Positions 16,906 to 24,094 of a stretch of DNA of 39,998 bases are shown one piece after another (positions within the stretch are counted from its first letter, which is position 1; each line of letters opens with the position of its first letter). The notes below the pieces were generated by a model. It made no database searches. It worked only from the letters and a program-made list of their open reading frames with translations, and had not been told where the DNA came from. The stretch spans positions 1-39,998 of the forward strand of contig JBBKWU010000004.1 of the NCBI GenBank assembly GCA_037969035.1, given 5' to 3'. The position numbers and the translations under genes were made by a program. The stretch is from JBBKWU01 sp037969035 (GTDB lineage Bacteria > Pseudomonadota > Alphaproteobacteria > Micavibrionales > Micavibrionaceae).

Positions 16906-17099
16906 TTACATTTTATCCTTTCGGATGCCGTTCATAAGGGCGTCCGTCAGCGCGGCACTCTCGCGCAGCAGGGCGCAAAGCTCCCGATAATCAGCACTGC
17001 GCAAACCGTGGCGCAAGGCATTACGAGAAGACGCCGCCTTACCTTTCGCCGTTTTCGGGCCTCTGTCTGTGTGTTGTGTGTGTCTATATCATGGGTCAT
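16906..17099 (-). pseudogene. Decayed small gene of the 'GPKTAKGKA..RNALRHGL' type
   Basis: Reading leftward, one frame encodes GPKTAKGKAASSRNALRHGL followed by RSADYRELCALLRES and ends at a TAA at 16906. The core string is typical of a widespread family of small basic proteins in Alphaproteobacteria, usually close to STGPRTAEGKARSRRNALRHGL in form. No start codon exists in this frame, because a TGA interrupts it 14 codons or so upstream of the core. The only nearby ATG, at 17099, is in another frame (MTHDIDTHNTQTEA), two bases out of phase. I read this as a frameshifted remnant. A sequencing error is the alternative. Confidence 0.5.
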
Positions 17100-17148
17100 A
17101 CGGACAGTATAGGATTATATTCCTTGATTGTCAATCTCATTCTACCGC

Positions 17149-17232
17149 CGTCATTGCGAGGAGCAAAGCGACGCGGCAATCCAGTTCTGCACTTACGGCT
17201 TTCTGGATTGCTTCGCTTTGCTCGCAATGACG
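17149..17232. repeat. Palindromic element family A, intergenic copy
   Basis: CGTCATTGCGAG at 17149-17160 is the exact inverted complement of CTCGCAATGACG at 17221-17232. Inside, GGCAATCCAG and CTGGATTGC also pair, so the whole 84 bases can fold into one long hairpin. It ends just past the stop of the gene at 17239, in the region behind the dxs transcript, where it could also act as a transcript-end structure. Same family as 1571-1643 and 33035-33139. Confidence 0.92.
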
Positions 17233-17238
17233 TGATTT

Positions 17239-17784
17239 TTAAGTTAAATCAGTAAGCTTTATAATGAAGTATGTTAATTGAACTAGTTTTAATATGGAGA
17301 AGTATGTTCCTAGTAAAAGTAAAATCCACATAGCTGAATATAGCCACTTAGAAAAAACGCGATTGATTTGGAATGGCATGTTTTTGGCGATTCCTGATGA
17401 GAACCTAATTGTTTGTAACAGTGGTGTGCTAGTTCTGTAATTCAGAAGCTGAAGCGTTATGTATTCTTTTGGCACGAGCCTTGTTAGCTTAATTATAAAG
17501 CTATCTGCTCGTAGTTCTTCACTGTACTCTAAAGGAGGTTGAAATTGAAAGTGATCAGGTCTGTGCGTTAGTATAATTTCAATGTCCTCAGCACTTTTTC
17601 TTCCCATATTTTGTATAGTAAGTGAGTCAGTTTGTATTTCTATATTATTCTCGTTAGGTAATCGAAACCTGAAGAAATGCGGAGACCAATAATAAATTCT
17701 CGCTTTAGGTTGGAGATAGGTAAGAAGATACCCAGCGAGTATGCTGGTTAAAATGGGTAAGATATATCCATCGATGGGGGTCAT
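17239..17784 (-). CDS. Hypothetical membrane protein, 181 aa
   Basis: AT-rich gene starting 5 bases after the dxs stop, with AAGGA 8 bases before its ATG inside the dxs 3' end, so it can be read from the dxs transcript. An N-terminal hydrophobic segment (about 5-24, ILPILTSILAGYLLTYL) and one near the C-terminus (about 148-176, YSAMWILLLLGTYFSIL and onward) flank a beta-rich domain. The domain contains IQTDSLTIQNMGRKSAEDIEI, which resembles the soluble Ig-like region of other small phage-defence or unknown membrane proteins only in general layout. Family not recognised. Its base composition differs clearly from dxs and suggests later acquisition. Confidence 0.6.
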   Translation of the reverse strand: MTPIDGYILPILTSILAGYLLTYLQPKARIYYWSPHFFRFRLPNENNIEIQTDSLTIQNMGRKSAEDIEIILTHRPDHFQFQPPLEYSEELRADSFIIKLTRLVPKEYITLQLLNYRTSTPLLQTIRFSSGIAKNMPFQINRVFSKWLYSAMWILLLLGTYFSILKLVQLTYFIIKLTDLT

Positions 17785-17789
17785 TTATA

Positions 17790-19910
17790 TTATCCTTTTA
17801 TTTTCCCAACAATCTCACCAACAACCAACCCCGCGTCATCATATTGCTTGTCGGGGGTGTCTTGGTCTTGGAAGTGGTCGGGGAGGTGCATGGTTTGCAC
17901 ACGGCACGTGCCGAGCAAGTTTTCGCGGTTTAGAAATTCCAACACGAACGAGCCAAAACCACCGATGCTGCCTTCTTCGATCGTGATCATCTGCGCGTGG
18001 TTTTGGGCGAGGCTGCGGATGAGTGCTTCGTCCAGCGGCTTGGCAAAGCGGGCATCGGCAACGGTGACGCTGTGGCCTTTGGCTTCGAGCTGTTTGGCGG
18101 CTTTGAGGCATTCTTGCAGGCGTGTGCCGTAAGACAGCAGTGCGATATCGCCTTTGATGTCATTCTGAGGCGCAGCCGAAGAATCTTTGTGCTTTGTGGC
18201 TGGAGATCCTTCGCGTTGCTCAGGATGACAGGGGGAGATCTCAGGATGATTGCTATTGTACACAATGCGTCCTTTACCGATTTCGAGGGTTTCGCCGCGT
18301 TCTGGGATATCGACGCCTGTGCCGTTGCCGCGGGGGTATCTAAACGCAATCGGGCCGTCATTATAGGCCGCGGCCGTGGCGACCATGTGGGTTAGTTCTG
18401 CCTCATCTGATGCCGCCATGAGCACCATGTTGGGCAAGCACCCAAGGTAAGCCGTATCAAACGCGCCTGCGTGGGTGGCACCATCCGCGCCAACTAAGCC
18501 TGCGCGGTCAATCGCAAATTTGACGGGTAAGTTCTGGATGCAGACATCATGCACAATCTGATCATAGGCACGTTGCAGGAAGGTCGAATATATCGCGCAG
18601 AAGGGCTTATAGCCTTCGGTGGCCAGCCCTGCGGCAAAGGTCACGGCGTGTTGCTCGGCGATGCCTACATCAAACATGCGGTGCGGAAATTCATGCCCAA
18701 ACAAATCCATGCCTGTGCCATCGGGCATGGCGGCGGTGATGCCGACGATTTTATCGTCTTTGCGGGCTTCTTTGATGAGGGCTTGGGCGAAGGTTTTGGT
18801 GTAGCTCGGCACATTGCTCGGTGGTTTGTATTGGTCGCCTGTCACGATGTCAAATTTCGCCACACCATGCATTTTATCGCGCGATGTCTCGGCAGGGACG
18901 TAGCCCTTGCCCTTTTTGGTGATGGCGTGCAGCAGGATAGGCCCTTCATGATCGCTATCACGAATATTGCGTAGGACAGGCAGGAGATGCTCCAAATTAT
19001 GCCCATCGATAGGGCCGATGTAATAAAAGCCAAGCTCCTCAAACAATGTGCCACCACCGAGCGCAACACGGGCGGTTTCCTCGGCGCGTTTGGCTGCTTT
19101 TTGCAGCGGCATTGGTAGGAATTCGGAGAATTTCTTGGCCTTATCGCGTGCGCCCATGTATTTGGCAGACGACACGATATTGCTCAAATGCTTATTCAGC
19201 GCACCAACAGGCGGGGCGATGGACATGTCGTTGTCGTTGAGGATGACGATTAAGCGCGGCTTTTTGCCGTTAATTTTCATCGCGCCAGCGTTGTTCATGG
19301 CTTCATACGCCATGCCAGCGGTCATCGACCCATCACCGATCACGGCGATCACATGTTTGGTTTTTTTGTCATTCTGAGGCGCAGCCGAAGAATCTTTGTG
19401 CTTTGTGGTTTGAGATCCTTCGCGTTGCTCAGGATGACAGGGGAGCATAGATAAAACGCGCGCCACGGCCATGCCAAGACCAGCGGAAATAGAAGTGGAG
19501 CTGTGCGCAGCACCGAACGGGTCGTATTCGCTCTCGGTACGTTTTGTGAATCCCGATAAACCGCCGCCTTTACGCAGCGTGCGGATACGATCACGGCGAC
19601 CTGTTAGGATTTTATGCGGGTAGCATTGGTGGCCGACATCCCAGATCAGGCGATCGGCAGGCGTATCGAACACGGCATGAATGGCAACGGTGAGCTCGAC
19701 AACGCCTAAGCCTGCGCCCAGATGCCCGCCTGTGGTGGACACGGCATCAATGGTTTCGGTGCGAAGCTCGTCAGCAAGCGTGTGGAGTTGCGCGTCGCTA
19801 AAGTCGCGCATATCAGCAGGGATGTGCACTTGGTCGAGCAGGGATGTGCTCGCGTCGATATTTGTGACAGGCTTTGTACCTGTTTTTGATTTTTTTACAG
19901 CGTCTGGCAT
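17790..19910 (-). CDS. dxs: 1-deoxy-D-xylulose-5-phosphate synthase with two in-frame repeat inserts
   Basis: 706 residues from the ATG at 19910. An ATG at 19964 would add 18 residues, but it sits only 27 bases from the divergent gene and the added part has no family likeness. ThDP enzyme joining pyruvate and glyceraldehyde-3-phosphate, first step of the MEP isoprenoid pathway. Landmarks: TTGGHLGAGLGVVELT, IWDVGHQCYPHKIL, the ThDP/Mg motif VIGDGSMTAGMAYEAMNNAG, and DRAGLVGADGATHAGAFD. Usual length is about 620-650. The excess is explained by two palindromic-element inserts, residues about 158-182 and 561-585. Each reads CHPEQREGS to SSAAPQND and lies in a linker: just before the GDG strand, and between EIGKGRIV and ALLSYGTRL. 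Confidence 0.95.
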   Translation of the reverse strand: MPDAVKKSKTGTKPVTNIDASTSLLDQVHIPADMRDFSDAQLHTLADELRTETIDAVSTTGGHLGAGLGVVELTVAIHAVFDTPADRLIWDVGHQCYPHKILTGRRDRIRTLRKGGGLSGFTKRTESEYDPFGAAHSSTSISAGLGMAVARVLSMLPCHPEQREGSQTTKHKDSSAAPQNDKKTKHVIAVIGDGSMTAGMAYEAMNNAGAMKINGKKPRLIVILNDNDMSIAPPVGALNKHLSNIVSSAKYMGARDKAKKFSEFLPMPLQKAAKRAEETARVALGGGTLFEELGFYYIGPIDGHNLEHLLPVLRNIRDSDHEGPILLHAITKKGKGYVPAETSRDKMHGVAKFDIVTGDQYKPPSNVPSYTKTFAQALIKEARKDDKIVGITAAMPDGTGMDLFGHEFPHRMFDVGIAEQHAVTFAAGLATEGYKPFCAIYSTFLQRAYDQIVHDVCIQNLPVKFAIDRAGLVGADGATHAGAFDTAYLGCLPNMVLMAASDEAELTHMVATAAAYNDGPIAFRYPRGNGTGVDIPERGETLEIGKGRIVYNSNHPEISPCHPEQREGSPATKHKDSSAAPQNDIKGDIALLSYGTRLQECLKAAKQLEAKGHSVTVADARFAKPLDEALIRSLAQNHAQMITIEEGSIGGFGSFVLEFLNRENLLGTCRVQTMHLPDHFQDQDTPDKQYDDAGLVVGEIVGKIKG
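18158..18230. repeat. Palindromic element family B, dxs copy 2
   Basis: 73 bases with inverted ends TGTCATTCTGAG and CTCAGGATGACA (one mismatch), inner GAAGAATC and GATCCTTC also pairing. It differs from the copy at 19367-19439 at only two positions. In dxs it encodes CHPEQREGSPATKHKDSSAA and PQND. Confidence 0.93.
19367..19439. repeat. Palindromic element family B, dxs copy 1
   Basis: 73 bases, same orientation and phase as the copy at 18158-18230 and 71 of 73 bases identical to it. In dxs it encodes CHPEQREGSQTTKHKDSSAA and PQND, just upstream of the thiamine-diphosphate GDG strand. Confidence 0.93.
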
Positions 19911-19991
19911 GGCAGAATTTTTAGCACTATCGCACAGCAAAGGCCAAGGTTTTTCTTGTTGCATGGGCGAAGGTTATGGTAATTTCTGCGT

Positions 19992-20981
19992 ATGACGAAA
20001 GAAAATGAGAATAAACCAGCGCTTGCCGCACCACCGCGTGCGCTACCAGATGATAGCCCGATTGTGAAGATAGGCGGCGCGATGGAGCGGGTTTCTGCGG
20101 TGCCAGAGGGCGCGGCGTTGATGGATTTTTTAAAAGAGGATAAATACGTCTTGCAGTTGGCACAATTGCCGCGCGGATTGTGGGCGCAATGTTCACCAGC
20201 AAATCGTCACCTCTATTTTAATGTGCAAGCCTCCGTAGACGAGATCGCGGTTTATTTGCCGCATGAGGCCTTCCACGGCGTGCAACAATCAAAACTACCT
20301 TTAATTACCAATCTGTACGCCAGTTTTCAAAGTACCGAGCCTTCCGAGGTTTTGGTGCGGGAGGGCAAAATTATCGATGTTCTTGCACCATCAGACTATT
20401 TTTATGCGACTAATCTTGGTGAAATGGCAGCGTATTCTGTGCAGATTGATGTTGTTAAAAAGATGGAAGACCAAGCGGGTGATGTTGCGGCAGGAGAGTG
20501 TTTAGCAAGATCGCTCGGCGGTTTAAAGCGCATATATGAGCAAGTGGCCGCGCAGGATGATTTGGCGCGTTTGGTTGTGGATGGACGGGCGTTGATTGAT
20601 GCGCCCCGTAATATTGTGGGCACGGTGCATTCCAATAACACGGTCGCTACAAATTTTTTAGCGCGCCATTGGTTTTGGGCATCAAATCGCGGGATTGACG
20701 GTAAACCAAACAGGCTTCATTACGCTGACGGGCATCTGGAATTTCTTACAGCGCAAGCTGAAAGCCCCAAATCTTATTACAATGTGATGCGCGCGGATGG
20801 ATATAATTTTAATTTCCGCGGTTTGAGTGATGAGGAAATCAGAAGCTTCGGGCAGGGCTGTGGCTATGATATTTTCGGCGCGCCAGAATTTGATGATGTG
20901 CGCAGCGACGATTATAGAGCGCCGATGACGGATGAGAATCGCGCTGCGCTTGTTAAGGTTAATCGTGTTCTAGGTCTTTGA
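19992..20981 (+). CDS. Putative HEAFHG zinc metallopeptidase (first of tandem pair)
   Basis: 329 residues. PHEAFHGVQQ at about 91-100 has the HExxH form (HEAFH) of a zinc peptidase, and the downstream NLGEMAAYSVQ near 142-152 can give the third ligand Glu. This combination, together with the conserved start ERVSAVPEGAALMDFL, matches what I recall of the DUF6782 putative metallopeptidase family; the family name is from memory and unverified. No signal peptide, so cytosolic. The neighbour at 21034 is a clear paralogue, sharing RERVSAV-EGAEL, the HEAFHG motif, the late DGYNFNFRGLSDEEIR region and the G-GCG-ODIF-type stretch (GQGCGYDIF). The gene is divergent from dxs with no visible ribosome site. 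Confidence 0.7.
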   Translation: MTKENENKPALAAPPRALPDDSPIVKIGGAMERVSAVPEGAALMDFLKEDKYVLQLAQLPRGLWAQCSPANRHLYFNVQASVDEIAVYLPHEAFHGVQQSKLPLITNLYASFQSTEPSEVLVREGKIIDVLAPSDYFYATNLGEMAAYSVQIDVVKKMEDQAGDVAAGECLARSLGGLKRIYEQVAAQDDLARLVVDGRALIDAPRNIVGTVHSNNTVATNFLARHWFWASNRGIDGKPNRLHYADGHLEFLTAQAESPKSYYNVMRADGYNFNFRGLSDEEIRSFGQGCGYDIFGAPEFDDVRSDDYRAPMTDENRAALVKVNRVLGL

Positions 20982-21033
20982 TACGTTTAGGATGTTATTG
21001 CAACATCTTATTGTTTTATGGTAAATTGCAGCC

Positions 21034-22035
21034 ATGAGAACATTAATCAAGAATTTTTTTAACCTTTCTGCACCGCCCACGGCGTTACCCGAGAACACAG
21101 ATGTGATGTTGATCGGGCAAGCGCGTGAGCGGGTTTCCGCCGTTTGGGAAGGTGCTGAGCTGATTAATTTTCTGGATGATACGGGTTATCATTTGGTTAT
21201 TAGAGAACTACCCAAAAACATAATGGCTTCTTGTAATCCTGTAGATCGTATAATTTCATTTAACAGTATGACCGCAGATGCAGATAATATCGCGTCAACC
21301 ATTTCGCATGAAGCGTTTCACGGGTTACAGTTCGATCAGGTTCCTGCGTTTTTGAATTTTGACGTCTGTTTATTACGACATGGTGATAAGCCAGCTCTAT
21401 ATTTTGATAAAAAAAACCCTGTAGATATCATGCATCCCGATGATTTGATTTATGCGAATAATTTATTGGAAATGGGGGCGTTTGCGATGCAATCCCATAT
21501 CGTCAATAAAATGGCGCGTGAAGCAGGTGATGATGCTGCAAGATATGCGGCTATTCGTTTTTGTAATTTCAGTGTTTCATATTATCAGCGTATTTACCAG
21601 ATGCGTGATTTTTCGGGTTTGAATTTAGGTGATATAGAAATTATTTCTGCACCAAAGCAATATGTGATGGCAAAGTATGGACGCGAAGCTGTGGCAACAG
21701 CAGTAACAGCGTATAATTGGTTTTGGAACGACATCAGTGACAAAAAAGTTCCATCACGGTATGCCTATAGTGCTTCGAAATCAGATTTTTTACTCGCGCG
21801 GATATTTAATGAGGAAAGTCCCTATTTCGCGATGAAACGCGCGGGGTATGAATTTGACTTTCAGCCGTTGTCTAAGGAGCAAATCCGCCTGCTCGGCACA
21901 GGGTGTGGGCAGAATATGTTCTCGCTACCTGATTTTGCGGACGTGACATCGGCGGCCTATCGACAGGAAATGTCCGCACAATGTCGCGAAAATATCGCGA
22001 AGGCGAATACAAAGCTTGGTTTGAAGCTGGTTTGA
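21034..22035 (+). CDS. Putative HEAFHG zinc metallopeptidase (second of tandem pair)
   Basis: 333 residues, colinear with the protein at 19992-20981 along its whole length. HEAFHGLQ is near residues 90-97 and NLLEMGAFAMQ near 145-155, so zinc ligands are retained. The C-terminus repeats AGYEFDFQPLSKEQIRLLGTGCG in the same place as its partner (here shown in two parts: AGYEFDFQPLSKEQIR, LLGTGCG). Its gene is AT-richer than the first copy, and the proteins have diverged widely, so the duplication is old or one copy came in by transfer. Substrate unknown. It is 52 bases after the first gene and convergent with the HigA-like gene, 1 base apart. Confidence 0.7.
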   Translation: MRTLIKNFFNLSAPPTALPENTDVMLIGQARERVSAVWEGAELINFLDDTGYHLVIRELPKNIMASCNPVDRIISFNSMTADADNIASTISHEAFHGLQFDQVPAFLNFDVCLLRHGDKPALYFDKKNPVDIMHPDDLIYANNLLEMGAFAMQSHIVNKMAREAGDDAARYAAIRFCNFSVSYYQRIYQMRDFSGLNLGDIEIISAPKQYVMAKYGREAVATAVTAYNWFWNDISDKKVPSRYAYSASKSDFLLARIFNEESPYFAMKRAGYEFDFQPLSKEQIRLLGTGCGQNMFSLPDFADVTSAAYRQEMSAQCRENIAKANTKLGLKLV

Positions 22036-22036
22036 T

Positions 22037-22405
22037 TTAGCGCACGATGAGCGTGAGAGGCGTGCCCAAAGTGTTGCTTATCATTTTGGCTTGCCTGATG
22101 GTTATGCCATCCGTACCGTCAGGGGCGTTAAAAATTTTTGCTAGAGAAAACCCCAATTTTTTAGACGCTTCGGATTCAGTCAAGCAGCGAACGCTCATAG
22201 AAAATTCAATAGCTTCCTGTGGTGTTGTTTCACCGATAGGGAAGTTTGTTTTTTCATAGCTTTCAATAACGGTCGCCAAAAGGTCAATTTCTGCTATTTG
22301 CACATTATTGGGGGTTGGAATATCCATGAGGTTGGATAATTTCTCTAGGGAATTTGCATGGTCATGGTCATTTTCGATGAGGTATATTGTAATAGATTTT
22401 GTCAT
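22037..22405 (-). CDS. HigA-like antitoxin / XRE-type protein without a visible toxin partner
   Basis: 122 residues. LLATVIESYEKTNFPIGETTPQEAIEFSM (landmarks: IESYEKTNFPI, PQEAIEFSM) matches the HigA-type region that normally reads LVEAYEEKHYPI-P-DPIEAI-FRM, and is followed by a helix-turn-helix-like stretch ending TIRQAKMISNTLGTPLTLIV. The recognition helix is unusual: instead of the common S-R-V-SEVLNRKR it has FSLAKIFNAPDGTDG, so DNA binding may be changed or lost. No HigB-like gene adjoins it. It begins 12 bases after the ispA stop on the same strand and may be read from the xseB-ispA transcript. Function as antitoxin is inference. Confidence 0.6.
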   Translation of the reverse strand: MTKSITIYLIENDHDHANSLEKLSNLMDIPTPNNVQIAEIDLLATVIESYEKTNFPIGETTPQEAIEFSMSVRCLTESEASKKLGFSLAKIFNAPDGTDGITIRQAKMISNTLGTPLTLIVR

Positions 22406-22417
22406 GTTTTTTTCTTT

Positions 22418-23326
22418 CTATGTACGGCGCTGCAATACGTATTCGGCCAATTCTTTCAAAACAGCAGAGCGCCCTTGGAACACGGCCAAATGACGTGAGG
22501 CTTGCTGTACCAGCATTTCAGCGCGCATTTTTGCGGCTTCCTTACCGATGGCGGAAACGAAGGTGGATTTGCCAGCGCTTTCGTCTTTGCCGACTTCTTT
22601 GCCCATCTCAATGACATTGCCTTCAACGTCCAAGATATCGTCCGTGACTTGGAACGCGAGACCGAGATCACGCGCATAGCTGCGCAGGGCTTTGCGATGG
22701 TTTTCATCGGACTTGCCTAAGATCGCGCCTGCTTCGCACGCAAATTCAAACAGCATCCCTGTTTTCATGCGTTGCAGACGGGAGAGCGTGCCCACATCGA
22801 ATTCTTCTTTTTCACCGATCAGGTCAAGCATTTGACCGCCACACATGCCATGACCGCCTGAGGCTTTGGCAAGGCTTGTGACAAGTTCGCACCGCACATG
22901 CGGATCAGGGTGTGTTGCAGGATCAGCCAAGACTTGGAAGGCGAGGGCTTGTAACGCGTCACCAGCCAAAATCGCGGTGGCTTCGTCGTACGCTTTGTGA
23001 ACTGTTGGTTGTGTACGGCGAATATCGGCATCATCCATCGCAGGAAGGTCATCATGGATGAGCGAGTAACAATGAACAAACTCAATCGCTGCAGCCACAC
23101 GGCGTGCGCGGCTCATATCCACGTTAAACAAATTGGCGGAATGTAATACAAGGAACGGGCGCAGGCGTTTACCGCCGTTTAGTGTTCCGTGACGCATGGC
23201 ATCGAACAGCCGCGCTTCGGGTAGATCCGTTTCAGGCAACAGGCGCGAAATGGTTTTTTCGACGCGCTCAACGGCGTCGTCCATGTGTTTTTGCAGGGTG
23301 GTACTGGCTATCCGTGGTGAAGGCAT
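22418..23326 (-). CDS. ispA: Polyprenyl (farnesyl/geranylgeranyl) diphosphate synthase
   Basis: 302 residues. Condenses isopentenyl diphosphate with allylic diphosphates to give farnesyl diphosphate, the precursor for quinone side chains and undecaprenyl carrier. First Asp-rich motif DDLPAMDDADIRR near 93-105 (DDxxxxD form of bacterial short-chain enzymes), GGKRLRPFL near 52-60 for substrate binding, and second Asp motif FQVTDDILDVEG near 228. CAGGAG lies about 9 bases before the ATG. It starts 6 bases after xseB. In Alphaproteobacteria this pair is usually followed directly by dxs; here dxs lies about 2.5 kb further on, beyond an inserted block. Confidence 0.93.
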   Translation of the reverse strand: MPSPRIASTTLQKHMDDAVERVEKTISRLLPETDLPEARLFDAMRHGTLNGGKRLRPFLVLHSANLFNVDMSRARRVAAAIEFVHCYSLIHDDLPAMDDADIRRTQPTVHKAYDEATAILAGDALQALAFQVLADPATHPDPHVRCELVTSLAKASGGHGMCGGQMLDLIGEKEEFDVGTLSRLQRMKTGMLFEFACEAGAILGKSDENHRKALRSYARDLGLAFQVTDDILDVEGNVIEMGKEVGKDESAGKSTFVSAIGKEAAKMRAEMLVQQASRHLAVFQGRSAVLKELAEYVLQRRT

Positions 23327-23332
23327 TGTGGT

Positions 23333-23581
23333 TTACTCCTGTTCATCCAATGGCGCCGTGGAAAGGCTGCCGTCTTTGTTAACACTGATTTTCTCGATTT
23401 TTGCTTGGGCATCGGAGAGTTTTTTCTCGCAATGCTTGCGTAGCGCATCACCACGTTCATACATAGCAACAGAATTTTCTAGCGGGATATTGCCAGATTC
23501 CATCTTGCCCACGATGTCGGTTAGTTCCTTTAGCGCGTCTTCAAAGCTAAGGGTTTCTAGTGCTGTCGCTGCGGTGTTCAT
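23333..23581 (-). CDS. xseB: Exodeoxyribonuclease VII small subunit
   Basis: 82 residues, the normal size for XseB. The family signature is complete: LSFEDALKELTDIVGKMESG, then IPLENSVAMYERGDALRKHC, followed by EKKLSDAQAKIEKI. It forms the helical small subunits that bind XseA in the ExoVII nuclease, which degrades single-stranded DNA. The large-subunit gene is not in this window. First gene of a leftward set with ispA and the HigA-like gene. Confidence 0.95.
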   Translation of the reverse strand: MNTAATALETLSFEDALKELTDIVGKMESGNIPLENSVAMYERGDALRKHCEKKLSDAQAKIEKISVNKDGSLSTAPLDEQE

Positions 23582-23685
23582 ATCGCTCTTACATATAAAA
23601 AGGTTTTAATATCGCAGCGAGTGTAGGTGAGAATCGCCGAATTCACAAGCCTTATAGACAGGTTTTGAGCCACACTCCACAAGCA

Positions 23686-23769
23686 ATGTTGCAGAAAATA
23701 GAGTGAGCAATGGTGAGGGTGTGGGGCGCAGCTATGGTGAGGATAACCGAGAGCGTAATGGTGAAGTAT
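23686..23769 (+). repeat. Degenerate 24-base periodic repeat with a mini-ORF
   Basis: The string ATGGTGAGG or close variants starts at 23710, 23734 and 23758, exactly 24 bases apart, with a weaker ATGTTGCAG at 23686. Because 24 is a whole number of codons, the frame from 23710 encodes a 20-residue peptide with octapeptide repeats (MVRVWGAA, MVRITESV, MVKY) ending at a TAA at 23770-23772. No ribosome site of note; coding is doubtful. Confidence 0.45.
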
Positions 23770-23797
23770 TAATAAACCGTAAATTTAGTCATGTCTT

Positions 23798-23856
23798 TTG
23801 AGCAGGGCTGCTATGGCGAATATGAATAATAACTTTAGGGCATTATGCGGTATAAT
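23798..23856 (+). promoter_or_regulatory. Candidate promoter elements for the gene at 23933
   Basis: Two overlapping possibilities: TTGAGC at 23798-23803 with TATGAA at 23821-23826, spaced 17 bases; and a perfect TATAAT at 23851-23856 with a poor -35. The second would give a leader of about 70 bases. Confidence 0.35.
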
Positions 23857-23932
23857 AGGGAATAAGAATAACGCCGTATATGTTTATCACAGGCGTTTAT
23901 AAGAAATTAACAGGAAAGAAAAGGGGCATTTA

Positions 23933-24094
23933 ATGAATAAGCAAAAAGACCAATCAACGCCTTCACTACAAAGTTTAAACCTCGCCGCTATGCGTACAGC
24001 GCATAGGCACGAAGATGCGCATAGGCAGAGCGTTAATCACCTGTTGCGTGATCGCCCACGTTTGCGCGCACCAGACGCACCGACGGTTAACTAA
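23933..24094 (+). CDS. Small basic protein, 53 aa
   Basis: Short frame from an ATG at 23933 to TAA at 24092-24094, with AAGGGG six to seven bases upstream. It encodes MNKQKDQSTPSLQSLNLAAM followed by a His/Arg-rich stretch (RTAHRHEDAHRQSVNHLLRD) and RPRLRAPDAP. The DNA for the His/Arg part contains an 11-base direct repeat, GCGCATAGGCA. The peptide is positively charged, hydrophilic and unrecognised. It overlaps the end of the convergent deacetylase gene by 4 bases. Good ribosome site and promoter candidates support it as a gene. Confidence 0.5.
   Translation: MNKQKDQSTPSLQSLNLAAMRTAHRHEDAHRQSVNHLLRDRPRLRAPDAPTVN

Larger units (their letters stand above)
23582..23932. other. 350-base region without an established gene
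   Basis: Lies between the divergent xseB and the 53-residue gene at 23933. It holds a 24-base periodic stretch (23686-23769), candidate promoter elements (23798-23856) and probably the promoter of the xseB set. No RNA-gene-like fold was recognised. Confidence 0.6.

Noticed and set aside
16481..16906. N-terminal extension of the HAD phosphatase (374-residue reading)
   Set aside because: The extra part has no HAD or other likeness, overlaps a strong divergent promoter and a well-supported gene at 16586, and the HAD motif I lies at the normal distance from the ATG at 16480.
17149..17232. Insertion-sequence ends or CRISPR repeats
   Set aside because: The repeats are single palindromes at scattered places, without spacers at regular distance and without a transposase gene between them.
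19911..19964. 18-residue upstream extension of Dxs
   Set aside because: No family likeness and it would leave only 27 bases to the divergent gene for promoters of both; kept as a lesser alternative.
23582..23932. Small RNA or tRNA gene in the 350-base gap
   Set aside because: No cloverleaf, no compact GC-rich fold with a terminator; only promoter-like elements and a degenerate repeat.
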